Shown one piece after another: positions 26,036 through 34,922 of a stretch of 64,000 nucleotides of DNA. Under the pieces are notes generated by a model. The model was not told the DNA's origin. It made no database searches and saw only the letters and a program-made list of their open reading frames with translations. Position numbers and translations under genes: made by a program. How positions within the stretch are numbered: position 1 is the stretch's first letter; each line of letters opens with the position of its first letter. Source of the DNA: JADJGC01 sp964617645 (lineage in GTDB: Bacteria > Zixibacteria > MSB-5A5 > CAIYYT01); contig CAZTYE010000002.1 in assembly GCA_964617645.1 (NCBI GenBank), forward strand, positions 248,001 through 312,000, written 5' to 3'.

Positions 26036-26062
26036 GTCAGGAGCACAGGGCTCCTGACCTAC
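26036..26062 (-). repeat. GTAG-headed hairpin repeat, stem type C
   Basis: Read on the minus strand: GTAG (26062-26059) then an 8-bp stem and a 7-nt loop as at 1568. It ends 3 bp from the 3' end of the HTH-aconitase-like gene. Confidence 0.75.
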
Positions 26063-26065
26063 AAC

Positions 26066-27532
26066 TCACAGCGCATCCAGATTCCGCTTGGTGATTTTTC
26101 CCGCCATCATGATCGGCATGATTGTCGCCGTCGAGGCGAGCAGGCTACTCGGATCAAGACGGTCGACTTCAGTGGTCAGTTCGAATTGCCCGCTTCGCAG
26201 CGGCGGCGGTTTCAAAGCGGTCGGTGAACTGGCGACGATGCCGCCGGCTTCGACAATCTTCTGCACATACTTGCGCCGCATGGCTTCAAGAAAGACCTGC
26301 CGGCTGCGCGGCCAAACGCAAAGCTGGACGCCGTCGCGGATCGGTTCGGAACCGAGCGCCGAGGCGACGATTTTGAAATCATCGAGCGATCCGCCGAGAT
26401 GCGGGCCGATCCGCACCAGCGCGAGCGAATGTCCTCCCAACTCAGAGCTGTCTCGCAAGAATTCTGAGCCGCCGAGATTGAAAACGGCGGCCTTTTCTTT
26501 GGCGACGGTGACGTTGATCTCTTCGAGGTAGTACACCTGCCGGTCGGAAAAGGGCACCGGCGCGTTGGTGACGCGGTATTGCGTGAGGTAGCTGAGATAA
26601 GTTTGATCGGGATGCAAGAACGTATGTTTGCCGGTCAGCAGGCGGACATAGGTAAGCAGCGCCATGCGATCATGAAGCGTCAAACGTTCGACACCGGCGC
26701 CGCACAGCTCGACACAGAAATGCTGCTCGAGCAGCGGCCGCAGCGCCAGATAGATCCGCACCGCCGAATCAAAGGGAGTCTGCTTGGTCTGCAACGTTCC
26801 GGCGATGGTGATTTTCAGCGCCGGGTCGATACTCAGCGCGCAGAGAGCCCGTTGGTTGCCGGAATCCGCGGCGCGAGTTGCGTCGACGATCACGATTGAC
26901 CCGGTGACGGCCAACGCCGTGATGGCCGGCGCGTCGGCCAGCACGATTTGTCCGGGGCGAAACAGGCCACCGGCGAACATGGAATCAAAGTCGCTGAAGG
27001 CCAAAGTCGCGCCGCCGTTGCCCTCGCTCGAAGATCGATAATCGCACACCGCCAGGCCCTCAGGGGTTGCGCGCACGACCAGATCGACCGGTGTCGTCAC
27101 CTGATGCCCAATCGACGCGCTCTGTCCGTTGCCATGCGCCGCGACGATCCGCTGCATCATCGTCATCGCCGTCTGACCGGCGGCGCGCGTGCGGCGCGGC
27201 TCGTCGTAGAATTTCAATTCGAGCTGTTCGAGTTTGAGAATCGCCGGTTTCTCGAGGAGCTTATACTTCTTGCGCCAACGATAGAAGGCCTGCTTGGTAA
27301 CGCCCAACTCGCTGCCGGCTTTCTGATCGTCACCGAAGCGCTCCCAGAGTTCTTTTATCTCCATCAGCGAATACTTCGGGAAAACCGTGCGCCCGATTCC
27401 CTTCTTGCGCCGCCAATAGGCCACCAGACTTTCGGAAACGCCGTGCCCCATCGCCTGCGCGATGCGCTTGTCGGTGCGATAGAGTTTCTGCATCTGCAGA
27501 AGCTCGAGCTTACTGGGAATACGACGAGTCAT
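26066..27532 (-). CDS. Helix-turn-helix protein fused to a cluster-less aconitase/LeuC-like domain
   Basis: 488 residues. About 1-95 hold two HTH-like units (KRIAQAMGHGVSESLVAYWRR and SLMEIKELWERFG ... AGSELGVTKQAFYRWRKK). About 117-488 follow the LeuC/aconitase fold in order: TAMTMMQRIVAAHG, PVDLVV, VELCGAGVERLTLHDRMAL (compare VEFxGEAIRxLSMExRMTxC), LHPDQTYLSYL (compare APDETTFxY), then RIGPHLGGSLDDFKIVASAL where enzymes have GSCTNxRxEDLRxAA, EAGGIVASSPT where they have the CSMC pair, and LLASTATIMPIMMAGKIT where they have SPATAAAAAVTGxI. None of the three cluster cysteines is kept. Not expected to be a dehydratase; a ligand-sensing DNA-binding protein is my inference. It overlaps the HIT gene by 4 nt. 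Confidence 0.8.
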   Translation of the reverse strand: MTRRIPSKLELLQMQKLYRTDKRIAQAMGHGVSESLVAYWRRKKGIGRTVFPKYSLMEIKELWERFGDDQKAGSELGVTKQAFYRWRKKYKLLEKPAILKLEQLELKFYDEPRRTRAAGQTAMTMMQRIVAAHGNGQSASIGHQVTTPVDLVVRATPEGLAVCDYRSSSEGNGGATLAFSDFDSMFAGGLFRPGQIVLADAPAITALAVTGSIVIVDATRAADSGNQRALCALSIDPALKITIAGTLQTKQTPFDSAVRIYLALRPLLEQHFCVELCGAGVERLTLHDRMALLTYVRLLTGKHTFLHPDQTYLSYLTQYRVTNAPVPFSDRQVYYLEEINVTVAKEKAAVFNLGGSEFLRDSSELGGHSLALVRIGPHLGGSLDDFKIVASALGSEPIRDGVQLCVWPRSRQVFLEAMRRKYVQKIVEAGGIVASSPTALKPPPLRSGQFELTTEVDRLDPSSLLASTATIMPIMMAGKITKRNLDAL

Positions 27533-28050
27533 CCGCGTGACGGAAAGTGTTGCTTCAGCGCGTCGAAGACGTCAACCAATGACAGCGAGATCACCCGCAC
27601 ATCGCCGGTGGTCGCCATAAAATTGGAATCACCGGCCCAGCGCGGCACGATATGCAAATGCAAGTGCCCGGCAATGCCGGCGCCGGCGGAACGGCCGATG
27701 TTCATCCCGAGATTGTAACCGCGCGGCGCGAATTGTTTTTTCATCGCGCGAATCACGCTCTGCGAGAGCGCCATCATCTCGGAGTAAACTTCGGCCTTCA
27801 TGCTTTCGAGTTTGCCGATGTGACGGTACGGGACGATCATCAGATGCCCCGAAGTGTATGGGTAACGATTAAAGACGATGAAGCAATGTTCGCCGCGATG
27901 CAGAATCAGATTGGCGCGATCTTTTTTCTCGCGCGCCATTTTGCAGAAGATGCAGCCTTTGGCTTTAGGCCCGAGTATGAACCCGCCCCGCCACGGCGCG
28001 AAGATGTGCTTGGTCATGGTGCGCGAAGTATACACTTCGAGCGCAGACAT
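27529..28050 (-). CDS. HIT-family nucleotide hydrolase or transferase
   Basis: Up to 173 residues; a second in-frame ATG at 28017 (TKHIFAPWRGGFILGPK) fits the usual HIT N-terminus better, and neither start has a clear ribosome site. Seen: a zinc-type CIFCKM pair, NRYPYTSGHLMIVPYRH and the catalytic triad LHLHIVPRW (HxHxH). The APWR and CxxC features match Ap4A phosphorylase-like branch-3 proteins of the HIT family, which act on dinucleoside polyphosphates or nucleoside phosphoramidates. The stop overlaps the start of the HTH-aconitase-like gene (ATGA), so the two are co-translated. Confidence 0.88.
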   Translation of the reverse strand: MSALEVYTSRTMTKHIFAPWRGGFILGPKAKGCIFCKMAREKKDRANLILHRGEHCFIVFNRYPYTSGHLMIVPYRHIGKLESMKAEVYSEMMALSQSVIRAMKKQFAPRGYNLGMNIGRSAGAGIAGHLHLHIVPRWAGDSNFMATTGDVRVISLSLVDVFDALKQHFPSRG

Positions 28051-28165
28051 AGCAATTGGATAGTTTGGAGAGTAAATTCTCGACAGCGCTTAAGTCGCTT
28101 TGCAACAATCGCTTCCGCAGCAGATCGCAGGCGCCGAGGTTATGTGACCTTTATTCTCCTGCCGC

Positions 28166-30292
28166 TCACAGCCGCGCCGCTCCCGCAACTACGCTCAGTT
28201 GTCGCACGCCGCCACTATCCTGCCGGGCGCGTTCGTCGGCGGTGAGAAGCAATATCTGGAATTGCTGGGCGAATTCCTGCAGGACGCGATTGGCCTCGCC
28301 GCGTCGCGCGTTGTCAAAGTTCGTCAGCGGTTCGTCGAGCAAGAGCGGCGGCCGGGAATCGGGGCAAAGCACTTTAACGAGCGCTAACCGGATCGCCAAG
28401 TAAAGCGCGTCCACCGCGCTGCGCGAAAGCGAATCCGCCGCGTGCCGCCAGCCGGCGCCGTCATGTGAAATCTCGCAGTGCAGGCTTTGCCGGTCGAAAC
28501 GTAAGCGGTTCCAATTTCCGAGTGTCAGGCGACTGAGAACTGTCGAAGCTTCGTCTTCCAGCATCTCGAATGACGATTTGAGCACTTTGCGGCGAGCCTC
28601 TTCGAGATATCGAAAAACGATCTGCAATTGCTCGGCCTCACGACGCAGCAGCTCGACGCTGCGCTGGTCTTCCTCGACGCGTTCCTGCAGCGGCGCCATC
28701 GTGTCCGTGCCGGATTCGAGAAATTCCAGCTTGTGACCGAGCGCGATATTTTCGTCCCGCAGGCGGGAGAGTTTCTTATCGAGTTCGGCGACTTCGCGCT
28801 GCAGTTCTTCCAGATCGCGGCCCGAGATCGCAAAGGCGCGATGCTGCTCGAAGGTTTGCTGATATTCGTTCATGCGCTCGGTCATTTTCGCGAGGTCAAG
28901 TTCGAGGTCTTTCAGGTTGTTTTCACCGAGGATTGACTCATAGCGGGAAACCATCGTCTTGATCTCCCGGTCGAGATCGCGAAACTGCTCATACTTGTCG
29001 GAGAGATCTTCGACATCCTTGGCGCGGAAACGGCGGAGCAGTGCATCCAGCGTTTCGGAGTTCTTGCGCAGATTCTCGCGTTCTTCGTCGGCTTTGCGGC
29101 GGGCATCGTCGTAGCGCGTCTGCGCCTGTCTGTGAACGCGAACGCTGCCAAAGTACAGGCTGATCGCCGTCACTGCGGTGAGGAATGCGGCGGCCGCGGA
29201 CGCCAGCAGCAGCGGATCTTGAATCTTGTGCCAGAAAGCTCCGGCGACGGCGGCGCCGGAAAGCGCCACGAGGGCGACCCAACGATACCAGCCGCGCACC
29301 GGCGCTTTGCGAAATGCGTCTTCTTCCTGCTGGACCCGCGCTTCGCAGTCTTCGACGCGGCCCCTGTAGATTTGCTTTTGGGTCTCGAGGCTTTCGCACG
29401 AACGCAGGTCGGCGCGTTCGATCCGGGTCATTGATTTCAGCGACTCTTTGCGCGCCGTGATCAGATTCTTGATCTCGAGCGCTTCCAGTGTGCGGCGATT
29501 AAGATCGGCGTAGACCTCGCGATCCTTTTCCAGGGCCTGAGATGCTTCAAACGCCAGCTTGCTTTTGCGGAAGCGCTCATGGCGGTCTTCGAATTGCTTT
29601 TCGGTGTTGTGCAGATCCGCGGCGACGGCATGGGCGCGCGTCCGCGCCTCGAGCAACTCCGCCGTCTTGAACTTGGCGGTTGCCAGTTCGCCTTGCCAGC
29701 CGGCGATGCGCTTTTCGAGCTGCGCGATTTCACCGGCTTCCGCCCCGGAACCGAGCAGCATATCGATACGATTTTTCAATCGTTCGAGCAGCCGTGACGC
29801 GAGGACCTCATCTTTGTTGGTATTCAACAGGCGTTCGAGCCGGTCTTTGATCAGGTCCGCGGCGCGGCCGACGCCGGCGAGATCGTCTTGACGCGCTGCG
29901 GCGGTGGCGACGAAGAATGTTTTGTCGGAGAAACCCAGATGCGACGCGAGCTGCGCCTGAACATCGCGCCAGGTATTCCATTTCGTGCCGGACTCGATTT
30001 CCTCGAGCAGCACGATTCCGGTTGAGACGTCCTTAGTCAGGTGGAATTTGCGGCCATGCGTTTCGTACTCGAGATGAAGCAAATACGGATGCCCGCTCAA
30101 CCAGTGCTGGAAACGGCCGGAGTCGCCGGCCGGCCGGGTTGGGTCATCGAACAACGCCGTTGTAATGGCCTCGAAGACCGTCGACTTGCCCGATTCATTT
30201 TCGCCGCAGAGGACGTTGAGGCCGTCTGTAAAGTCGATCGCGAAATCATCAAAGCGACCGAAGCGTTTCATTTCAAGTCGCAGTAGTTTCAT
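28166..30292 (-). CDS. YhaN-like SMC/Rad50-type ATPase with an internal membrane hairpin
   Basis: 708 residues. Walker A is GENESGKST (30-38) right after LRLEMKRFGRFDDF, as in YhaN/SbcC proteins. Long coiled coils (about 145-330 and 385-575) flank two hydrophobic helices (336-354 and 359-381), a membrane hairpin also known in YhaN. The C-terminal half-site has a signature-like DSLSRSAVDALYLAIRLAL and Walker B PLLLDEPL, then LLTADERAR. Such ATPases partner with an Mre11/SbcD-like subunit in DNA end processing; here the partner gene lies directly upstream, and its stop shares one base with this start (TGATG). The membrane hairpin implies action at the membrane. Confidence 0.88.
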   Translation of the reverse strand: MKLLRLEMKRFGRFDDFAIDFTDGLNVLCGENESGKSTVFEAITTALFDDPTRPAGDSGRFQHWLSGHPYLLHLEYETHGRKFHLTKDVSTGIVLLEEIESGTKWNTWRDVQAQLASHLGFSDKTFFVATAAARQDDLAGVGRAADLIKDRLERLLNTNKDEVLASRLLERLKNRIDMLLGSGAEAGEIAQLEKRIAGWQGELATAKFKTAELLEARTRAHAVAADLHNTEKQFEDRHERFRKSKLAFEASQALEKDREVYADLNRRTLEALEIKNLITARKESLKSMTRIERADLRSCESLETQKQIYRGRVEDCEARVQQEEDAFRKAPVRGWYRWVALVALSGAAVAGAFWHKIQDPLLLASAAAAFLTAVTAISLYFGSVRVHRQAQTRYDDARRKADEERENLRKNSETLDALLRRFRAKDVEDLSDKYEQFRDLDREIKTMVSRYESILGENNLKDLELDLAKMTERMNEYQQTFEQHRAFAISGRDLEELQREVAELDKKLSRLRDENIALGHKLEFLESGTDTMAPLQERVEEDQRSVELLRREAEQLQIVFRYLEEARRKVLKSSFEMLEDEASTVLSRLTLGNWNRLRFDRQSLHCEISHDGAGWRHAADSLSRSAVDALYLAIRLALVKVLCPDSRPPLLLDEPLTNFDNARRGEANRVLQEFAQQFQILLLTADERARQDSGGVRQLSVVAGAARL

Positions 30293-31398
30293 CAGATCAC
30301 ATCCTTACCGGAAAGCAGCGCCCGGCCGGTGGCGAGCGCCTCGAGGTATCGGGCTTTGAGTTCGACGGGCGCCTTGTCCAGCGAATCGTTCAGCAGCGCC
30401 GAGTATTCGCCAACCAGAGTGCCGAGGTTGTCGCCGTTGATCGGCAACATTTCGGGCCGCTCGCGTTCATCGCAAATGCGCAAATAGCAGAATTGCCGGG
30501 CCTGATCGCGCTCCAGCGCGCCGAGATCGAGATAACCGTCGGCGCTGAAGGGGCCGGTCATTTTCAGTTCGACGAGGCGATTGGCGTCCGCCAGCTTGTG
30601 AAGCTCACGCTCGACTTCGATGTTGTAGAGAAAACGCGATGAATCGAGCACAAGCCGTTTCCAGGACAGCTCGCCGCAATGGACCGGATCGATAACCACC
30701 GCGTCGCTCTTGACGTCCGCCAGGACACAGACGCCGGTTTCACCGCATTCAAAGTCGAGGCCTTCCGGCGCGCCGGGCGATACGGCGGTTTCCGACCACT
30801 TGCGATAATTCAGATTCCCGCCGACAGCGACGAAATCGAAACTGCCTTTCGTCACGATTTGCTGGAGCAGGGGATTCAACTGGGTTTCGTCGGTCGCATT
30901 GAAGGCCGCGCGATTCCCGACCAGCAGCACATGAACGCCGTTGGCGGCGACGCGACTAGGCATCTGCCAGCCGCCCTGGGGCAGGCTGTCGCCGAAATCG
31001 GCGATGCCGTAGAGCGTGATCTCGGAATCGGGCAGCGACAGAACGGAATCGTTATCGAGGCCGAGAACCCGCAGATTGTCGGGGAATCGCTCACGCGGAA
31101 AATGACGGAACAGCGAATTGGCATCAAGACAGTCGCCGCGACCCGGAACGACGACGAACGGGATTCGCCCCAGACGTTCGATCTGGAGCATGGCTTTGTC
31201 AATCAACTGACGGGACACGAGATTCGAGGCAAAGAGATTGCCGCAAACCGCCACAAGATCGACCGGGGTTTCGAGCGCGTGCGATACGATCTTCTCAAGA
31301 GCCTCTTTAAGCGCCTTGCGAACGAAGTCTCCTGATCTACCGAGACCGGAAAATTGCCGGCCCAGATGCAAGTCCGAAGTGACGAGAATTTTTGCCAT
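30292..31398 (-). CDS. YhaO/Mre11-like phosphoesterase-fold protein with degraded active site
   Basis: 368 residues with the Mre11/SbcD order of blocks. Motif I is intact (SDLHLG, Asp9/His11). Motif II, normally GDLFD, reads GNLFA (Asn54). Motif III, normally GNHD, reads GRGD (86-89). Motif IV, normally GHxH, reads GGNLN (193-197). Loss of at least three metal-ligand positions argues that it does not cleave DNA as canonical Mre11 does. It is translated together with the YhaN-like ATPase, whose motifs are intact, so it may serve as a structural or DNA-binding subunit. An alternative is a different metal arrangement; that cannot be judged from sequence alone. Confidence 0.75.
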   Translation of the reverse strand: MAKILVTSDLHLGRQFSGLGRSGDFVRKALKEALEKIVSHALETPVDLVAVCGNLFASNLVSRQLIDKAMLQIERLGRIPFVVVPGRGDCLDANSLFRHFPRERFPDNLRVLGLDNDSVLSLPDSEITLYGIADFGDSLPQGGWQMPSRVAANGVHVLLVGNRAAFNATDETQLNPLLQQIVTKGSFDFVAVGGNLNYRKWSETAVSPGAPEGLDFECGETGVCVLADVKSDAVVIDPVHCGELSWKRLVLDSSRFLYNIEVERELHKLADANRLVELKMTGPFSADGYLDLGALERDQARQFCYLRICDERERPEMLPINGDNLGTLVGEYSALLNDSLDKAPVELKARYLEALATGRALLSGKDVI

Positions 31399-31731
31399 AA
31401 TACTTCAGCCTTCGCCTGATCGCCGCAACCGAACTGCGCTAATCTGCCTGTGCGCCAGCTTGACGGGGCGATTATTTAACTCGTTGTCGTTACAGCAGTT
31501 AAGTGTCGATCCCGGAGGCGCAATTGAACTAAAGGACAAGGGCCGACCTCGGGATCGCTCCTTTTCTGGTATCGGATTTTTTCCGGAAAAATGAAGCTAA
31601 TTAGACGGTTCGAGAAGCTCCAGCAGCGAGTATTTGATACTTGAAAGATCGGTCATAACCAACGGCGATCGCGACTACTCTTGAGCCCGTGGGAATAACA
31701 AGCAACGCGTTGTCGACGACCGCGGGACGGT
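31399..31731. other. 333-bp intergenic region
   Basis: No gene. An imperfect inverted repeat CGATCCCGGAGG (about 31507) / CCTCGGGATCG (about 31547) could form a hairpin, and a short palindrome ATTTTTTCCGGAAAAAT lies near 31576-31592. It separates the promoter side of the YhaO/YhaN pair from the end of the DUF885 gene. Confidence 0.4.
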
Positions 31732-33435
31732 TTATAGGATTTGCTCGTTGATTTTCCGCAGCAGGAGGGACGGCGGAATCGACCCCTCGCCGAGCAGCAT
31801 GTCATGGAAGCGCTTGAGCGAGTACTCGGCTCCCATCTTCTGGCGAAACGCTTCCCGTAATTCCTTAATTTGCTCTTTGCCGATCAGATACGACATCGGC
31901 TGCGTCGGCTGCAGCGTGTAACGGCTGATTTCGCTTTCGGCGTATTCGAGTGAAGCGCCGAGTTTTTCGACCAGCCAATCGATCGCCTGCTGGTATGTCA
32001 TTTGCCCGGTGTGGAGTTTGCAGTCGAGCAGAATCCGCGCGGCGCGGAACCGGACACCGCCGGCAATTGCCAGTTGTTGCCGCGGATCGCTGCCATAAAA
32101 GCCGGCTTCGTAAACCGCCTCCTCGCAGTACAAGGCCCAGCCTTCGACCATCAGGTTGTTCCGCTGGAAGCGCCGGATCATCGACGGATGGCGGTTAGAC
32201 ATCAACATTTGGAAATGATGGCCGGGGTAGGCTTCATGCACGACCGAGCGACGAAAGCCGCGGCTGTAACAGTAACGGAAGAAGGCCGAGCGGTTGGCAT
32301 CATCGAGGGTATCGGGAAGCGGGCGCACATAGAAGCGCCCGATCTGGGTCGTCGACAGCGGGCCTGGCGGTTCATAGGCGACCGCGCCGATGACGTTGCG
32401 TAAAAACTGCGGCGTTTCAACCGGAATACACTCACCGAGGTCTTTTGGGACCGTGGCAAAGTCGCGATTCGCGACCCACTCGCGCGCCTGATCGATCTCC
32501 CATTGGTAATAGTCGAGGATATCGCCGCGGCGAAACGTCCGCGGGACGAAAGTGTTCGGCTCGGCCGGCGGCGGAAGTTTTTCGACGACGGCTGAAAGTG
32601 AATCATAGTTTCGTTGCGCTTGTTCGAGCAGGACTTCGCCGCGAACGATCAGCGTGTCGACATCGTAATCCAGAAAATAGTTAGTTTTCAGCAGCCGGTT
32701 GAAGGTCTCGCGGCCGACAGCAAACGACTGCCCATCGCGACCGGCAAAATCCGACAGGAAGTCCGAGTAGTCTTGGAGAGAGCCGGCGGCCGTGGCAAAA
32801 CGCGAGTCGATGTCCTTGCGGCGGTCGGGAAATTTCCCGGAATAGTACGCGCCTATCTCACTGAGGAGAGCTGCCGCCGATTCGGCCTCTTCCTTTGCCA
32901 GAATCGCCCAAATCTGCGGCGGGTTTTTGAGTTGCCGTTGAGCCGAATTGAGAAAGTCCGGAAGGTCGGTGAGACGCCCGAGAATGGCGTTGAGGCGATC
33001 CTCGTCGGACATATCCGAGGAAATCATCAGGAAGTACACGCCGCTAATCGCCGATTCGGAGAACAGCTTGGGGTTGTCGCGGTACAGCGCCGTGCCGGTG
33101 AGCATGATGATCTGCGACTCGATATTGGATTCCAGCAGCGCGTAGTCGATTTTGGCATCGACGCCCAGTTGCTCCTGATTCACTTTGCGCAGTTTGGCCT
33201 TGAGCGAGCGCAGATTCGACACCAGCTTATTGACGGCATTGGCCGTGAAATTCGGGTAGGTGCGGTCGAGACGGTGATCGCCCATCTGCGTGGCAAACAC
33301 CGGATCGAAATCGAAGATCAGCTTGAGATACTCATCGAAATGGGCGGTCAGTTGTTCTTCCGCGCTTTGCGGAGTAGCGCCAAGAACCGCGGTTGAAGTT
33401 GCCAAGAGTAACAGTATGAAGAAGAAAGGTCGCAT
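31732..33435 (-). CDS. Exported DUF885-family putative metallopeptidase
   Basis: 567 residues with a signal peptide (RPFFFILLLLATSTAVLGA). The family motif HEAYPGHHFQ, resembling a metal-binding HExxH-like centre, occurs at about residue 405, followed by a conserved EGWALYCEE about 35 residues later, the second glutamate of gluzincin-type sites. Together these suggest a zinc peptidase working outside the cytoplasm; the family is still annotated by number. Its start lies 12 bp from the end of the methyltransferase gene, so the two are probably co-transcribed. Confidence 0.8.
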   Translation of the reverse strand: MRPFFFILLLLATSTAVLGATPQSAEEQLTAHFDEYLKLIFDFDPVFATQMGDHRLDRTYPNFTANAVNKLVSNLRSLKAKLRKVNQEQLGVDAKIDYALLESNIESQIIMLTGTALYRDNPKLFSESAISGVYFLMISSDMSDEDRLNAILGRLTDLPDFLNSAQRQLKNPPQIWAILAKEEAESAAALLSEIGAYYSGKFPDRRKDIDSRFATAAGSLQDYSDFLSDFAGRDGQSFAVGRETFNRLLKTNYFLDYDVDTLIVRGEVLLEQAQRNYDSLSAVVEKLPPPAEPNTFVPRTFRRGDILDYYQWEIDQAREWVANRDFATVPKDLGECIPVETPQFLRNVIGAVAYEPPGPLSTTQIGRFYVRPLPDTLDDANRSAFFRYCYSRGFRRSVVHEAYPGHHFQMLMSNRHPSMIRRFQRNNLMVEGWALYCEEAVYEAGFYGSDPRQQLAIAGGVRFRAARILLDCKLHTGQMTYQQAIDWLVEKLGASLEYAESEISRYTLQPTQPMSYLIGKEQIKELREAFRQKMGAEYSLKRFHDMLLGEGSIPPSLLLRKINEQIL

Positions 33436-33447
33436 CAGATCTCCCGT

Positions 33448-34839
33448 CTAAACTACCATTTGCGCCGCGCCAGCGTCCGGTATCAACGTCGCCACCGCTT
33501 CGACGTGCGCGGTCTGCGGAAACATGTCCACGGGCGTCACGCGCGTGCAGCGGTAGCCTTCGCGCGCAAACAACTCGAGGTCCCGCGCCAGCGTCGCCGG
33601 GTTGCACGACACCGCGACGATGCGCTTGGGCTGCAGGCGCGCGATTCGCGTGATCGCCTTCTGCTCCATCCCCGCCCGCGGCGGGTCGGTGATGATGGTG
33701 TCGAATCGGCCCGGCGCGGCCGCCAGATCCACCAGCATGCGGCGCACGTCGCCGGCGACAAAGGTCGCATTCGTGATGCCGTTGAACTCGGCATTGCGCT
33801 GCGCCATGGAAACCGCTTCCGCATTAATTTCGATTCCGTGCACGTGGCCGACGTGGCGCGCAAGATATAGCGAAATTGTGCCGCAACCACAAAAAAGATC
33901 GAGCACTTCGTGCCCGGATTGCGGCGCGGCATGTTGAACAATGACATCGTAGAGAATTTTAGTCTGCCGGGAATTCGTTTGAAAAAAGCTGAACGGTGTT
34001 ACCTGGAACGTAAGGTCGCCGATCCGTTCGGTAAGATGGGTTGCTCCCCACACCGGGATGACTTCCTCACCGATAGCGACATGAGCTTTCTTGCCGTTCA
34101 CAGTGTGGAACAGCGAAGTCAATCTCGGGACAGCGTCGATGATCGTCCGGAATAGTTCATCGCGCCCCGCAAACTCGCGATTGAAAGTGACCACGTTTAG
34201 CATCAGCTCGTTGGTGAGCTTGCCCTCGCGGGCGACGAGGAAACGCAACTCGCCGACGCCGCTGCGCTCATTCATGAAAGGTACTTTAAGTTCAAGCGCG
34301 CGCCGGCGCACCAAGCGCAATGCTTCGATTGACGCTTCGCTCATCAGAAAGCACTCATCAAGATCAAAGACTTCGTCAAAGCGGCCGCGCACGTGCATCC
34401 CGCCGGCGGGCCGGCCGTCGCGGTGGCCAAAAGAGAATTCCATCTTGTTGCGATAGTAAAACGTCTCACCGCTTGGGACCGGCGGATCGATCACCACATT
34501 ACAGACTTTGCCGATTCGCGCCAGAGCCTCCGTGACGAAACGCCCCTTGTAGTACACCTGCCGATCATAATTGAGATTCTGCCAGGTGCAGCCGCCGCAG
34601 ATAGAAAAGTGCCGGCAGCGAGGCTCGATTCGTTCGGGTGACGGCGACAAAACGCGCCGGAATCGCGCCGAGGCAAAGCGGCGTTTGACGTCAAAGATCA
34701 CGCACTCGATTCTTTCGCCGGGCAAGCCGCCGTCCACCATCACTACCAAGCCGTCGTGGCGGCCGACGGATTTGCCGGTCAGGGCGAGGTCTTCGATGGT
34801 GAGTTCGATGGTTTGCCCGCGGAGCGCCTTGATCGACAT
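33448..34839 (-). CDS. 23S rRNA/tRNA uracil-5 methyltransferase of the TrmA/RlmD family
   Basis: 463 residues. An N-terminal TRAM domain (about 1-60, IELTIEDLALTGKSVGR) precedes the iron-sulfur cysteine set CRHFSICGGCTWQ (about 92-104). The SAM-binding part has VLDLFCGCGTISLYLA, DPPRAGME and the catalytic loop AVSCNPATLARDL, whose Cys forms the covalent adduct with uracil. It methylates a uridine at C5 in rRNA (RlmC/RlmD type) or tRNA; the exact target cannot be read. It is followed closely by the DUF885 gene and divergent from the secreted-protein gene. Confidence 0.92.
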   Translation of the reverse strand: MSIKALRGQTIELTIEDLALTGKSVGRHDGLVVMVDGGLPGERIECVIFDVKRRFASARFRRVLSPSPERIEPRCRHFSICGGCTWQNLNYDRQVYYKGRFVTEALARIGKVCNVVIDPPVPSGETFYYRNKMEFSFGHRDGRPAGGMHVRGRFDEVFDLDECFLMSEASIEALRLVRRRALELKVPFMNERSGVGELRFLVAREGKLTNELMLNVVTFNREFAGRDELFRTIIDAVPRLTSLFHTVNGKKAHVAIGEEVIPVWGATHLTERIGDLTFQVTPFSFFQTNSRQTKILYDVIVQHAAPQSGHEVLDLFCGCGTISLYLARHVGHVHGIEINAEAVSMAQRNAEFNGITNATFVAGDVRRMLVDLAAAPGRFDTIITDPPRAGMEQKAITRIARLQPKRIVAVSCNPATLARDLELFAREGYRCTRVTPVDMFPQTAHVEAVATLIPDAGAAQMVV

Positions 34840-34908
34840 GGCGCCAAACTACAAAGAATCGTCGAGGGCGCCAAAAGTATTTTGGCGGCCGCGCCGACTC
34901 AATTGATG

Positions 34909-34914
34909 TATAAT
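34909..34914 (+). promoter_or_regulatory. TATAAT -10 element immediately upstream of an ATG
   Basis: Perfect TATAAT ending 8 bp before the ATG at 34923. Transcription would start at or within a base or two of the start codon. No ribosome-binding site is present, so a leaderless mRNA is plausible; the -35 region is weak (TTGGCG at 34882 is 21 bp away). Confidence 0.45.
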
Positions 34915-34922
34915 GAAAAGTC

